A DNA stretch of 64,000 bases, from positions 11,188,953 through 11,252,952 of the forward strand of contig JALIGW010000025.1 of NCBI GenBank assembly GCA_023053685.1. The letters are read 5' to 3'. The notes below the pieces were generated by a model. It saw nothing but the letters and a program-made list of their open reading frames with translations. It was not told the origin of the DNA and searched no databases. Both the position numbers and the translations under genes were made by a program. Position 1 is the stretch's first letter; every line of letters begins with the position of its first letter. This document shows positions 11,241 through 23,353 of this stretch, in pieces. This stretch comes from Diadophis punctatus similis. Lineage: Eukaryota; Chordata; Lepidosauria; Squamata; Dipsadidae.

Positions 11241-13106
11241 ATGAAAACACAACTTATTTTTAAAGTATATTCCCTGTTAATTAGGAAGAGGTAAAGTGGC
11301 TTGCACGTTAAACATAATCCTTGGAGACTACTTGGGAACATCTATGCAGGTTTTTTTAGCAACAATATGGGTGTGTTTTGCTATTACCTTCTGCAATATT
11401 TTTTCAAGTTCCCAATCTAGTCTGTAAGAATTCCCTGCTGGCTTCTCTTCTACCAACCAGACCCAACTTGGCTTAGCTTCGCCTCTCAGACAAGGTCAGC
11501 CAAGTGCAACTACATACTGAAGAAGTTCATTTGGGAACTCTTTTGTTTTATTGTATTGTGTGGCTTTGTTTGTTTAACTGATATTGCAACAACTTCCATT
11601 GTTGTTGCTGTTGTTCTTAAGAGCTCTGAACTTCCTAAATGATGGCCTGCTCAGTAGACTGACTTAAATATAGCTTGCAATATAGACATACTCATTTAAC
11701 TTTCATTCAGAAACAAAAAAAACAAAAACAAAAAATATGAATCATATAAAGCTGTGTTTCTTAACAAATCCTGCTAAAACATACAGTGTTGCTAGATTCT
11801 GTGCAGCAACAAAATTCATCAGATGGTGACCCATGCTATAAACTAGATTTAATGAACAACTAATTCGCCATATTGGAATGCCTTGTAACTTGATAGATGT
11901 ACCATATACCAACCTTTTATGCTCCCCTGCACCCATCTAATGCTGCTACCTTTCTTTTAAGTTTCTCACTTTTTAGTATACTTTTAGCTTTTCATTCAGG
12001 TATCTATTATATCGTATAGTTTTTCATAATCTTTTTAGGTATTTTTTTATGTTTACTCCTAATGTATCCTTTATGCTTTTTTAATGACTTTACCCCACCT
12101 TTCCTATGCTGGCCTATGACCATAATAAAGCTTTGGTTGATGCTTCTTAATAAGAAGCATAGATTTCTAGTCATGTGCTGGGCTTTAAACCTTTTTAAAA
12201 GTGTTACTTAGTGTAAGATTTTAAAGACTGTACTGGCAGACGGTTTCTGGCGTCATAATTTTTGTTTCATTAGTTCTCTACTAACTTCATGAAACAATCA
12301 CTCTTCCTGTGTGATTGCCTGCACTAAGAGTTAATTTGTTAAGTAATTAAAAACAACAACATTCGTTTGATTATGGCCTTGGATATGTCCCCAGAAGAAA
12401 ATTCTCTGCAGACTTCCACAATATGTCTTCAATGCTGGCAAGTGGCAACGTATAATTGCTATTGCTACCTATTCCAGTAACGTATTGTTGGACCATGTGC
12501 ATGCTTTAATTTGTAACTGCACTGCTTTAATTTTGATTATTTTTAACTATGGGCCTCACTGAACTTATTTATGTAAAGCTTTGATTAAGTGGAATTAAGA
12601 GGGATTGTTTAACCAACTGAATTAAATGTGATGAAAGTAAATAGAAGTCAGAAAGCACAGAATCTCGTATGGGGAGATCCCCTGAGATTGTTTCTGTAAA
12701 GACGGGAAATTGAGAGTTTTTCCATCAGGGATTTTTATGTCAGACTTTCCCGTGTGGACAACAACTCTCATCAATAGTTGGCTGCATATGATAGGAATTA
12801 ATATCCAACACATCTGCAAAACATAGGTTTGGAGATGCCTAACTTTATAATTATTTCTACAAATGCTTTGAGGCCCCATGTAGCTAAACAAAGCTTGTTT
12901 AAGAATATACTCAAACATACCCAGAAAAAGTAGCAAGTGGCACCATGCTGGGGAAAGGACAAGAGGAAATAGCAAGGGGCATTCTCACAGGCTATCTTCT
13001 GGTGTGGGGGCTGTTTTATGACTTGTTCTGCTAACCGTGATAGCTAGTCTACAAGAGCACCCATAACATAGTCAAAATGGCCATAAAAAGGACCCGGGGG
13101 GGGGTG
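11241..13106. other. STXBP4 intron sequence, mostly unassigned
   Basis: No exon was seen. At 11430-11510 a segment resembles 4545-4625 and may be an unnamed repeat. At 12094-12150 the motif GACCATAATAAAGCTTTGGT looks like the 3' end of a LINE or SINE. At 12740-12830 AACAACTCTCATCAATAGTT resembles a degraded copy of a squamate element with 'AACTCCCATCA' ends. All three are weak. Confidence 0.4.
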
Positions 13107-13318
13107 TCTTTGGTGCTGTCAGAGCTTGGTTGCTTTCTTGCAAACAAGAAAGCAGCCAAGTCAGTAGCACTGATGAAGTTACCTAGTTGATTGTTGAAGT
13201 TACCTGATTGATGAAGTTACCTGATGATTGTTGCCTAGTTTGGGTAATGAAAACGTCTGCAAGAAAACAACCAAGCTCAGAGAGCACCATGGAGCCCCTC
13301 ATTTCAACTCTGAGGCAC
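13107..13318. mobile_element. Short foldback remnant with Penelope-like terminal sequence
   Basis: The left part reads GAGCTTGGTTGCTTTCTTGC. The right part reads ACGTCTGCAAGAAAACAACC followed by AAGCTCAGAGAGCACCATGG, which is the reverse complement of the left. Between them are several copies of GATGAAGTTACCT. The terminal sequence is of the type that flanks squamate Penelope-like elements. Only the ends and a short spacer remain, with no coding part. Confidence 0.45.
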
Positions 13319-13523
13319 AAATATGCTCCTTTAAAGGCTGCCTGGGTCTGTGTAGGAGATCACCTGCTTAAACCAGCATTCTGAATTATTTTGGAGCAGA
13401 GGAAGAATATGTGTCTGTGAACACACAGCCCTAAGGTCCATTTCCCAATAGGAAGAAATTCAGTCACCTTGGTTCATTTGTTACAGAAGGGAATCACATC
13501 TGTATGTGATGGAGTATCTGAAT

Positions 13524-13800
13524 GTGTTTGTTTGTTTGTTTGTTTGTTTGTTTGTTTGTTTGTTTGTTTGTGAGATTTATATACCGCCTCACAGTGCAAG
13601 CACTCTCTAAGCGGTTTACACCATTAAGCAATGTATATATTTACATTGCCCCCAACAATCTGGGTCCTCATTTTACCTACCTCGGAAGGATGGAAGGCTG
13701 AGTCAATCTTGAGCTGGTGAGATTTGAACAGCTGACCTGTGGATCACAGTCAGCTGAAGTGGTCTGCAGTACTGCCTCTAACCGCTGCGCCACCTCGGCT
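13524..13800 (-). mobile_element. Sauria-type SINE, near full length
   Basis: Reading the minus strand from 13800, the sequence starts AGCCGAGGTGGCGCAGCGGT, passes a B-box-like GTTCAAATCTC and the family core, and ends with GAGGCGGTATATAAATCTCA and a (CAAA)n tail at 13525-13570. It is nearly intact and resembles the copies at 4711 and 38577, which share the longer 'TGTAAATATATACATTGC' type of 3' half. Confidence 0.88.
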
Positions 13801-14079
13801 CATATTGCACTTGCAGTTCCCCGGTTTTTAAAACAAATTATTCAGTGACAATTTGAAGTGTTTCATTTCTTTTGAGGAGAGCCCAATTCCCCATTTACTT
13901 GCACCCCGACTGATGTTTCCATCACAAAAATGGCAATCCAATTAGAAGTTTCCTCTTTCCAACTAAAATTTGACCTATTACAATCTTCCTTTAACAATAT
14001 TATGGGGAACATTAGTTCCTTTTTCCTCTTTTGCCAGCATTTTTATATCTTTTTAACCCACCATTTTAAGGCAAATTAA

Positions 14080-14214
<135 letters not shown>

Positions 14215-14560
14215 ACATTGTCATGCCTTTCTCACAAGGTCTCAATCATTAAGATGCTTCAGACAAGAAATCTTTTTTCTTCTTTCTTGCCTCCAGCCTC
14301 CCTGATTGATGTGGCACACATATCAAGCTGTCAGTTTACTGCTTTCAGATGCCATTAGGAAGGAAACGTCAATAAAAATAACAAGCCTGTTCCATTTTTT
14401 TTTCACAGAACCCAAATATCTTCCTTCATATTTAGCGTTGCAAGTTAACCATATTTGCTGTTTGTTTCATTGAACAATTGCACATCCATAATTTTTAAAT
14501 AAGCAAAAACAGCTGCAGGGGGCATTTCCAGAATGAAGAGTGGGGGAGAGATTGTACATA

Positions 14561-14937
14561 CAGGTAGTCCTCAATTTACAACACAATTGAGCCCAAAGTT
14601 CCTTTTGCTAAGCAAGACAGTTGTTAAGTTTTTTTGTCCCATTTTACAATCATTCTTGTCTTAGTTGTTCAGTGAATCACTGCAGTTGTTAAGTTAGTAA
14701 CGTGGTTGTTAAGTGAACTTGGCTTCCCCATTGACTTTGATTGTCAGAAGGTCGCAAAAGGTGATCACATGACCCTGGGACACTGCAACCGTCCTAAATA
14801 TGAGTCAGTTGCCAAGCGTCTGAATTTTGATCACATGACCATGGGGGTGCTGCAACAGTTGTAATTGTGAAAAACGGTCATAAGTCAGTGCTGTGAAACA
14901 GTCACTAAATGAGCTGTTGTAATTTGAGAATTACCTT
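14561..14937. mobile_element. TA-flanked MITE (CAGGTAGTCCTCGACTTA family), full length
   Basis: TA precedes CAGGTAGTCCTCAATTTACA and follows a degenerate inverted end (GAGAATTACCTT|TA). The interior shows the family features: TTGTTAAGTGAA repeats, GGTGATCACATGACCCTGGG and TTTTGATCACATGACCATGG. A TA target duplication and a pogo/Tigger-like CAG terminus suggest mobilisation by a Tc1/mariner-superfamily transposase. There is no coding capacity. Confidence 0.85.
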
Positions 14938-15851
14938 TAATAGCGGATCCCCAACATTGTGAAAAAGAAAACCAGCCAATCCGATGAATGACTTTCTCCT
15001 ATTAAAAAGCTGAGGCGTTTCTAAACTGCTATTCTGATTGCTAGAGGTTACTGTTGACTTGATTGCTTTAATAAGAAAAATAACTGATATTTTTTTTAGC
15101 AGTCAGGAGAGCTTGGCACCCCCTATATGTAGCTATAGTTGTCCTTGTAGAACAAAAGGAGCCAAAATGCTGTTTCTGTATATTTGGGTATTATGTCACG
15201 TATGCTCATATTGTGAGTAAGCAGAATTTGAAATATCTCAATGGAATGAATTGGGGGGGGGGGGAGAGAAAAATAATTGAAAAAAAACATGAGCTTTATT
15301 GAATCTTTGTATTTCCAAGAAAAAAAAGTCTTGGTCCTGAAGCAACAGGAAATTTTCCTTAGACATGTTCAGAATGTTAGTTTGGATAAGAGGAATACTG
15401 AGTTGCAGCCCTTGTTTTTATTTTTTTTACCAACAGTCACTGGTGGAACAGTACCGTTAATAAAGTTAGATTGGGTGGAGTGGAAGGAAAAATGACTGGT
15501 CCCTCTCCCAAGTAAGGAAAGGAGGAACCTGTGCACCGTTTCCTTGATAGTAGTATAGGTGGTTGCTAGTTATGTCCCTGACAGAAGCAGGTTCTGGCAG
15601 GTGGTCGATGAAAGATATAAGTGGATAATGGATTTTTTTTTCATTTGGTTTATGGTGGATAGACTCAGGGAGCTGATGAGTATTAATCAGAAGCAGCCTC
15701 CTGGCCTGGTGGGATGATTAGGACTGGATGGTATATGATATTGGATAGGAGGGGTTTCTAGGGATTTGGGAAGATAGGACTGATGTGACTAGGAGGCAGA
15801 TGGGAGCACCCATTGTCACAGAAAGAGCAAAATAGAGCAGGTGCTTTTTTC

Positions 15852-16400
15852 CCTCTTTTCAAGAGGCAACTGGGCTTTTTCTTTGAAGACGTTTCACTTC
15901 TCATCCAAGAAGCTTCTTCAGCTCTGACTGGATGGTGGGGAATGGAAGGATTTATATTCCTTGGAGACAGCTGGTCATTTGCATCCTTTTAGCAGGTCGT
16001 TAAAGTCACCTGGAGGTTTATCTGTGTCCTCAGGGTCACCTGAGTGGTTCAAATGGATGTGGAGGCCTCTTGGAACTGTTGAAAGGACTGTGTTGTCGAT
16101 TGGAGATAAATGATGTCGTATCCCTTCCCCTCTGTTGAGAGAGGACTGTTCAATTTTGACACAGATGGCCTCTTTAACCCCTCTTTCAAACCAGCAGTCC
16201 TCTCTGTCCAAAATGTGGACTTTGCTGTCTTCAAAAGAGTGGCCTGTGTCTTTTAAATGCAGATGGACTGCTGAATCTAGTCCTGATGGATTTGTTCTGA
16301 AGAAGCTTCTTGGATGAGAAGCGAAATGTCTTCAAAGAAAAACCAGAAAGTCCAGCTGCTTCTTGAAAAAAAAAAAGCACCTTTGGGACAACCATGACCT
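15852..16400 (-). mobile_element. Penelope-like retroelement 3' fragment with inverted ends
   Basis: On the minus strand a frame at 15975-16211 starts MDREDCWFERGVKEAICVKI and continues with SLNRGEGIRHHLSP. I recognise this as the segment after the GIY-YIG endonuclease in Neptune-type Penelope-like elements of fishes and reptiles. The fragment is bounded by inverted copies of one terminal sequence: CATCCAAGAAGCTTCTTCAG on the left and CTGAAGAAGCTTCTTGGATG on the right, each continuing into 'GAAGACRTTTC'. The reverse transcriptase is absent. Confidence 0.65.
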
Positions 16401-16644
16401 GGATGACTGAGAAGCTCCATAGAAAAAGACAGAGCAGGAAACAGGGGCAGGACCATACTTTGAGAAGAGAGTTTCAGATTCCCGGAAGCTTTGGTCTGTT
16501 TTCTAGAAAGCTGAAATCGTTTATTAGTAGTTGCTTTAACCAGCCAGATTTTCTTATATCAAAATGTCATTGAATGATGGGAGGTGGTGGGAGAAAAAAA
16601 ATCTCTAAATTTAACTGCTTATCTTTTCTCTTTGTATGTTTTAG

Positions 16645-16710
16645 GAAGAATTGGCAAAGTCAGAATGTGTGAGAAAACAACTAGCTGAAGAGCTGCAGAT
16701 TACCAAACAA
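16645..16710 (+). CDS. STXBP4: STXBP4 coding exon: coiled coil
   Basis: Twenty-two codons in phase 0/0, beginning EELAKSECVRKQLAEELQIT and ending KQ. The acceptor is TTTGTATGTTTTAG and the donor CAA|GTGGGT, weaker than the others because the last exon base is A and the donor has GTGGG rather than GTAAG. The block matches the family segment 'KEKLLESDKQRKQLTEELQ' in composition and heptad pattern. A helical register with L, V/K and L at a/d positions continues from the exon at 10481 without a break. Confidence 0.88.
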
Positions 16711-16839
16711 GTGGGTAGAATATCTGTAAAATTAAATTAAGCAATTCAATCTGTTTTCTGCCCCCACTGAGAGATATTCCTTGTTTATGAGATACCCATT
16801 TTCCATATTTCATAACTTGATTACGTAGTTTATAATATA

Positions 16840-17271
16840 CAGATAGTTGTCAACTAACGACAGGTCACTTAGGGACCAATCAAAGTTACAACAAATCCCG
16901 GAAAAGCTACCTACAGCACGGATTCAAAGTTCTGACGTCTGCCTCCAAGCCTGGTCACGTGACTGCATTTGGGTGCTTGGCAATTGTCCTGCATTTACAG
17001 CCATTTGCAGCATGTCACAGTCACATCACTGCAATTTATGACATTTTTGTAAAACATCCCATAGCAAACAAGGGATTCACTTAACAACCATGGCATTTGC
17101 TTAACAATTGTTGCAGTCATTTAACAACTGTAGTGTTCATTTAACAACCTCCATGTTGTTGCCACAAAAAAGATTGTAAAATCGGATCTGGTCACATGAC
17201 CTGCTTTATGACTGTCACAAGTTACAACCAAAATTATGGGCTCAATTATGGTTGTAAGTCAAGGACTACCT
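16840..17271. mobile_element. TA-flanked MITE (CAGGTAGTCCTCGACTTA family)
   Basis: It begins after TA with CAGATAGTTGTCAACTAACG and ends with GTTGTAAGTCAAGGACTACC. The interior has GGTCACGTGACTGCATTTGG, many TTAACAAC repeats and GGTCACATGACCTGC. It starts 129 bp downstream of an STXBP4 exon. The copy is diverged but both ends are visible. Confidence 0.78.
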
Positions 17272-17460
17272 TATAAGTATCATCATCATTTTAGCCATTA
17301 TCTATCCACAGCAGGATGAAGCCTCTTCCACATGTTTCCAACCAATATGGTCCTGAGCTTTCTTTTGTCAATTTGGCTCGTAATACTTGCTGAATATATA
17401 GTTATACTTATAAGTATATTGCTTAATAAAACCAAAGTCTCACTTTTTACACATAGAAAT

Positions 17461-17675
17461 GTGCTGTGGTGGCACAATGGTTGGAATGCAGTATTGCGGG
17501 CTGACTCTGCCCACAACTAGGAGTTCGATCCTGACCAGCTCAAGGTTGACTCAGCCTTCCATCCTTCCGAGGTTGGTAAAATGAGGACCCAGATTGTTGA
17601 GGCCAATAGGCTGACTCTGTAACTGCTTAGAGAGAGTATAAAGCACTGTGAAGCAGTAAGTGCTATTGCTAAATG
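17461..17675 (+). mobile_element. Sauria-type SINE, short 3'-end variant
   Basis: It starts GTGCTGTGGTGGCACAATGG, has AGTTCGATCCTGACC as B box, the conserved core GGTTGACTCAGCCTTCCATC, and ends GCAGTAAGTGCTATTGCTAA. This is the variant ending in 'AGTGCTATTGCTATTG', as at 23354, 31589 and 56145, and it has no AATA tail. Confidence 0.85.
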
Positions 17676-18239
17676 TATATGGCCCCCTATTCAATACATA
17701 AGTCTGGGTACTAGCAGTCCATTACAATAGCTAATAATAAACAAAGATAATTTAAAAACAGAACATTGTAGCAGGGTGATACAAAACACATAAAATCACA
17801 ACGCCAAGGCAACCTCACCAAATAACTTGGCCCAATGCTCAGGAGAGAAACCAAGTCTTTCATGCCTTGAAATAAAAAGGGCAACACAGTGAGGCCCACC
17901 TGAATCTCCAGGAAAGGTTGTTTCACAGGGAGCACCACAACACAGAAGGTTTAATAGAGAGGACCCAAAGCCTGTCCACCCTGTCAGAAGGGCAAGCAGA
18001 AACAATGAGAGTAGGAGTTGGCTTTGGGAAATCTCGGGCCTTTTAATTTTTTTTCTTGGAGCCACTCTTTCTGCAACTGTTAACAATGCATGTATTTGCA
18101 ACGCTTTGGGTCTGTTTTTCTGAGCTGTTCCTAAAGGAGAAAAGATGTATTCAAAGTAACTTTACACAGTCAAAACAAAATGAAAGTATCGACTTAGCTT
18201 GAATGGTAAATTTTAAAAATAGAATTTGATTCCCTGTAG

Positions 18240-18416
18240 GAAGCCAAGGCATCTGTGGAGGAGGTGAGAACCTTGCGAAGCAGAATCCATCTCGCAGAAG
18301 CGGCTCAAAAGCAAGCTCGCGGAATGGAACTGGACTATGAGGAAGTAATCAGTTTGCTGGAGATGGAAATCACCAGGCTGAAGGCTCAGCTTGCTGATCA
18401 CAGTGGCCAAAATAAA
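18240..18416 (+). CDS. STXBP4: STXBP4 coding exon: main coiled-coil exon
   Basis: Fifty-nine codons in phase 0/0, beginning EAKASVEEVRTLRSRIHLAE and ending ADHSGQNK. This is the best conserved block in the window. TLRSRIHLAEAAQ and MELDYEEVI are diagnostic of vertebrate STXBP4. The acceptor is TTCCCTGTAG and the donor AAA|GTAAGC. The whole exon is predicted helical coiled coil apart from the last residues, DHSGQNK. The exon's last six bases are AATAAA, a polyadenylation hexamer placed on the splice junction. If the donor is not used, the frame runs on for 33 codons and stops at 18515 after a hydrophobic segment (see findings). Confidence 0.95.
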
Positions 18417-19515
18417 GTAAGCACCTCAGTAGTCTCTAGTAGAGTTGCCATGGTTTCCTTGCTGTTGTCAAGTATCCTGTTTTTCATTTTTCTTCCATTT
18501 GTTCTCCGAAAATAGGTCAGGGTTTGTCTTGTGCGATTCAAGAGCTGGAATTAACATGTTGTGATGGGAAGAGGGGCATAAAAGCTATGAACTTTTTTTC
18601 TTGAGAGAACTGTTTTGAGTGGCAAAATATGAACTTTGGCTTCATTTGGGTTGCTGGCCAGTATGGCGCAGCTCAAGCATATATATGAGACATGAAGCAT
18701 ATTCCATTTGTATTTGATCTATATTTTAACCATACAATGGATAAAACAGCTTTATTTTTATTCGGAAACTAAAATTACAGTCCTATAAACATTTAATTCA
18801 GTCTGAGTTCCAATTAGCTAGGGGTCTTTAGTCTGCATATTCATTTTGGTTATTTTATATAAAACATTTATAACCTACCTAATTATGTAGAGGATTTTAT
18901 GGTGGTTAATGGGGAGTAAATATTATAAAGGTTGTATAATTACTATTTTTTTATAAATGTTTAAAAATTAAAGCTTTATTTCAAGTGCTTTCTTTTTAAT
19001 GCTGAAATTCAATTGCAGCTGTGGTAACTAGATATTCTGATTGGTGCATTTTCCAGAAATGATATAAGGCTTAAAGCAAAAACAATTAAGTTGATGTTGC
19101 AATTAGTAGAAATAGGCTGCAACCCATAAGTTCAGTTTATTATAAATTTTATTTACTTTATAACAGACCACAAAGAGTGAAAAATCCTTCAGTTTTCCCA
19201 AAGAACTACAGACTGTCCATACAACAGACTAAAATAAAATTCATTGCCAGCTTGAGAGCTAAAAGTAATTTTGACCCTGCAAGGAAGGAATGGGGTGAAT
19301 CATTTAATGACCGCACTGATTTGCTTAATGCCCGCTGCAAATTCATTTTATAAATTGGAAATTTAACTGTAGTCTTCGGCACAAATACCTGCTATTGGGT
19401 GGATCTGAGTAACGTGGAAACCTGAAATTAATTATACATGAGGAATAGTAGCAAGATATTAGAATACATATTAAGTGAAGACAATTTTTATACCATAGGC
19501 TACAATACGGAATGG
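18417..19515. other. STXBP4 intron sequence, unassigned
   Basis: No repeat is recognised between the exon and the GC-rich element at 19516. The first 99 bases are an open in-frame extension of the upstream exon. An AATAAA lies in CTAAAATAAAATTCATTGCC near 19230-19250 and could serve an alternative 3' end. The rest is AT-rich sequence without obvious structure. Confidence 0.45.
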
Positions 19516-21217
19516 GACTGTTCGCCTTGTCCGCTTGGCTGCACCTGGTTCACCCCCAGGGTTCCGCCCCCAACCATTCACCGCTGACTTTTCTCCTTGC
19601 CTAAAACGGCCCTAGCTCTTCGGCCCAGCCCCTCCGTCCCAGCCCTGCCCCTCCGTCCCAGCCCATTTGTCATACGGGCCTAACCAACCAATCGGAGGAA
19701 GGGAAGGGAGAAAGAGAGAGAGGGGGAGAAAGTGTTCATCTGCCTGAGTTTCCTCCCCAGGGTTTGTTTCTCCGCCCAGTCACCTCAGGTCCAGCTTTAT
19801 TCATCCGGGTCTGGATGAATTTCTCTCCCTTCTGGATTGCAGCCATTGGGCTGGGGAGAAGCAGCAGGAGAAAGGAGAGGCAAAGAGCAGTGGCAGCAAC
19901 CGTGCTTTCTCCCCCCCCCCATTAATCCCTTCCCCAATCTTTGTCCTACCCAGCACTCCTAGGGCGGTGGTCCTTCTCCCTGGCAGCTGCCTGCTGAGAA
20001 GCCAGTGGAGGGTCAGCCAAACTACCCCCCAGGACAGAAAAGCCCCCTTTCTGTCTCTGCCTTTCCCAGCGGCTGTTGCGCTAAGGCCCATTATGTTCTG
20101 TCCTTCTCCCCAAGCCAGGGAAGGTGGGCACCTCCAGATCCTCCCCTTCCAATATTGTCTCCGGTGAGACCGAGTTGGAGACCCTTCCCACAGCAGTCAC
20201 ACCGCTGTGAAGGAGTTTCCACCGCGAGATTCAGCAGCCCCCCCCCCCAGTTATTTAGAGATCCGTGCCCTGTTCGGAGGTGTTTGTGGTCTGATGAGGT
20301 CAATAAAAGGAAGCCTGTTTCTCTAGGTGAGGTGGGGGGGAGAAAATGCGGGGGGTGTCACTTGATTGGCGGCAGAGTGGGGCACGTCCTCTGTGGGTGG
20401 GAGGCTGGAGGGGCGACTGCAAGAGAAGCCTCCCCTACAAGGAGCGGCGAGGGGGGTTGGCACTGCGGGGCAAGAACTTCAGGGTTGGGGGAAGGGGGAA
20501 GGGGCTGGTCCGGAGCTGGTGCGGCTTCTTCCTGCTGCCCCCCCCCGGTGCAAGGGAGCGGGGCGGGCGCAACGGCTGTATATAAGGGCAAGGCGACAGG
20601 GAAGCAGGGAGGGGCAGGAGGACGTGGTATTTGTGTGCGACCCCATCCAACGACACAATCAAGTCTGATCCCAATGAATGGGGAATTTGCACTGTGTCTT
20701 CTGGAATGGAAAGGAAAACAGTAAAACGGAAACGGAGGCAGGAAGGGAAAGAGGAAGCAGAAGGGAAGTTGGAAAAAGAAAGGAAGGGAAAAAGGAAAGG
20801 AGATGCGAATAATACCTTCACCTTCACCAATAAGCATCCCTTCCGTTCCATTTCTTTTCTCCTCCCTGTCTCCCTCCTTCCCTGTCTCCTTCCCTCCCTC
20901 TCTTCCTCCCTCCCTCTCTTCCCTCCTCCTTCTGCTTCTCCTTCTCTGCACTTTGTTATTCCCGGCGCTGCTGGTCCGGCGAAGGAAAGTTCTTCTGACT
21001 AGTTAATTTGCAACAGTAGATTCCTACTTCCCATCAGTTCTTCGGGCTGCTCAGCAACCCACCTGTTCAAAGGGGCTGGGACGGGAGGGGCTGGGACGGA
21101 GTGTCTGGGCCGAAGAGCTAGGGCCGTTTCAGCCAAGGAGAAAAGTCAGCGGCAAATGGTTGCGGGCGGAACCCTGGGGGCGAACCAGGCGCTGCGAAGT
21201 GGAGGAGGAGAACAATC
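19516..21217. mobile_element. GC-rich foldback DNA element with ~140 bp inverted ends
   Basis: Left-end sequences such as GCTGACTTTTCTCCTTG, AAAACGGCCCTAGCTCTTCG and CCCAGCCCCTCCGTCCCAGC recur inverted at 21073-21190 (GGGCCGAAGAGCTAGGGCCG, GGAGAAAAGTCAGCGG, GAACCAGGCGCTGCG). The outermost bases agree less well (GACTGTTC against GAACAATC), and no target duplication was found, so the limits are approximate. The interior is CpG-rich and holds a purine tract (20716-20805) facing a pyrimidine tract (20816-20950), plus C/G homopolymers. No transposase was recognised. The open frames at 20005-20724 and 20358-20951 are low-complexity. It lies in an STXBP4 intron. Confidence 0.7.
20816..20950. repeat. 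Polypyrimidine tract (CCTCCCT-rich)
   Basis: About 120 bases are almost wholly C and T (CTCCCTCCTTCCCTGTCTCC and similar). It lies a few bases from a complementary-type purine stretch at 20716-20805, so both a long imperfect hairpin and triplex formation are possible. Confidence 0.85.
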
Positions 21218-22282
21218 ATAGACCCACTACCATATATTTAAATATAAAGTTTTAATTTTGGAAGAGAGGATACTTGTAATGTTTTTTATCATCTTTGGAC
21301 TCAGGATATCCATGGCTAACATTTATATAGTATGCATTTCAAAACAGGTTCCTGGATTCACCTTATTACATCCTAGCTTGACCAAGAAACAGTACTTGAA
21401 GGGTGAATATATAGAGAAATTGTTACACAGTTTAAAACTGGTTCTTTTCATTCCTCTTTCAGATTGTTAAAAGAAAAACAATTGGTTTGAGGGCAGAGAA
21501 GCAAAATCTGCCTTTTTGCAGCGAAGTGTGGTTCACACAGAGCAGAAGTAAATTGTTTTCCTCCACTCTTCCATAATCATTTTGTTGTCTGAACTGGAGG
21601 ATCAGATGAAACAGCTAAGCGGACTGTATACCACATAGTTGACCACAGGCTACCGTCAAATACTCCCCATTGTGAATATCTGGCACTCAGTATGGCTGCC
21701 TTACTCTGCTTATAGAGGAAGCCCTATTTTTTTCTTATCCTTGTCACTGATAGATATACAACCCAGTTTGCTGTTTTAAAGCTAGTTTGCGCCCCGCCCC
21801 GCCCCCCAGGCTTGGTGCACCAAGGATAGGCGCCTAAGCGCTGAACAGAATGAAGTAGCATTCCAGGTTGTCAGGACTGTGTTGTGTGTCTATCATTTGT
21901 AGATTTCCTTGACATTTTTTGCCATATGCTAAATACGTACAACCCATGAGAAGGAATGTATTGTGTCATGTTGCTTCTCCCACAGCGAACAGTTTGTTCA
22001 AATGAAGGAAATAATTAACCAACTTTAAGGGCTCTGGACTGCACCTTTAAAAAAATAGACTGGGTTCTCTAGTATTTTAATCACCTTCAAGTTTACTTGA
22101 CACCCACACACCCACACACACTATAAAATCTTTTATTTTGCAATGTATCTGGATGCTTGATCAGATCTTGGTACAAGTAATGCCTTTTTGCTCCTTTGTT
22201 GACTGAGAGTTAAAAAAAATCTCCCTACCTTGATATTTAGATGGTAGCATTTTTGTTTTTATTTAATTTCTTTCTTTCCTAG
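21218..22282. other. STXBP4 intron sequence, unassigned
   Basis: No exon or clear repeat was found. A C-rich patch at 21790-21808 is isolated. The region ends with the polypyrimidine tract TTTCTTTCTTTCCTAG of the next exon. Confidence 0.4.
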
Positions 22283-22399
22283 GAGAGTGTGCAAGATTTA
22301 AGGAAGAGAGTTACTGTGCTTGATTGTCAGTTAAGAAAATCTGAAACAGCCAAGAAGACTTTTGAGGTGGCAACTGAAAAGTTGCTAGAATTTGTTGAG
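22283..22399 (+). CDS. STXBP4: STXBP4 coding exon: end of coiled coil
   Basis: Thirty-nine codons in phase 0/0, beginning ESVQDLRKRVTVLDCQLRKS and ending EKLLEFVE. VLDCQLRKSE and TFE-ATEKLL are characteristic of the family. The acceptor is TTTCTTTCCTAG and the donor GAG|GTAATG. Heptad leucines continue (L, V, L, L), so the coiled coil extends to about the end of this exon, where the protein changes to a variable, probably unstructured linker. Confidence 0.94.
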
Positions 22400-23353
22400 G
22401 TAATGGCGAATTCAAATATTGTTTTTCCTTAAAGGGACTAGAGTATGTTGATTCTTTAGCTGTTACAAAAATGTGTTATTAAAAGTTATTTAATTGCACT
22501 TAATGGGTTGAAAACATTCTTTTTTTCAGTAAAAAAAACCCAACACCTAAAAATTCAGAAAGCCGAACTACAGCATCTCTGAGAAACTAAGTCCCTTTGT
22601 GAACAGACAAGTCTCTGTTCAGGAGTTTGACGCTCTGCAAGGATTACGAGTATTTTATATAATTTGGAAATTGCTGCAAATAATAGGGTTTGTAATTCAG
22701 CGATCACAGAATTGTAAAACTAGATTTTTCACATTAGACATTTCTAGATTGTCTCAGAAACTCAAACTCAAAGAAGATTTCATTGAATGTTTTTCTGATT
22801 ATGAACACAATGTTTAATACTGTAATAAGAAATGTCTTTGCTTTGGCTTTTACTTTGTTATTGTTAGTTTTTAACTTGTTTAGTGGTACAATCCATGATG
22901 CCAACTCTAAAGGGATGTGGCTAATGCTGTTGGGTTCCCTTTCTTATCTGCCTTCTGTATTAATGGTTGCTTTTCTAGCAGATCACTAGGGAAAGGAAGA
23001 AGAATCCCTGAGATCAGATGCGTTTTTTCCTTCCATCCCTTAAGAAATCCCCAAAGACATTCATTAACAATACTGTTTTTGCCATCTCCAATATCTCCTC
23101 TCTAGTTCTTCCATTATTATGTCATATAGTTTCACATCGATATAGAAGCTTGGGACAATCTATTTGGTGAAATCATATGAGGGAGGTCTTGTTTCTTCTC
23201 TTTTTGATTGCATATCTTAGATACTGCCTTAGAAATGTATTCATTGGATAAGATTTGGATAACATATGGGGATAATTTTCATTAAACCTCTCCCCTACTT
23301 TTATTCCCATAATTTGAACAGTGGACTACAGATATTTCAAGACATTCTTCTAA

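Noticed and set aside
11440..11510. 5S rRNA-like phrase (CTTGGCTTAGCTTCGCCTCT ... CAAGGTCAGC)
   Set aside because: The resemblance is short and imperfect, no complete 5S sequence follows, and a similar phrase at 4560-4620 suggests a dispersed repeat.
13526..13572. Tetranucleotide (TTTG)n as an independent microsatellite or CRISPR-like array
   Set aside because: It is the tail of the SINE on the minus strand. There is no spacer structure.
20005..20951. Proline/serine- or arginine-rich frames of 197-239 codons
   Set aside because: They are due to purine/pyrimidine tracts and high GC in a foldback element. Several frames are open at once on both strands.
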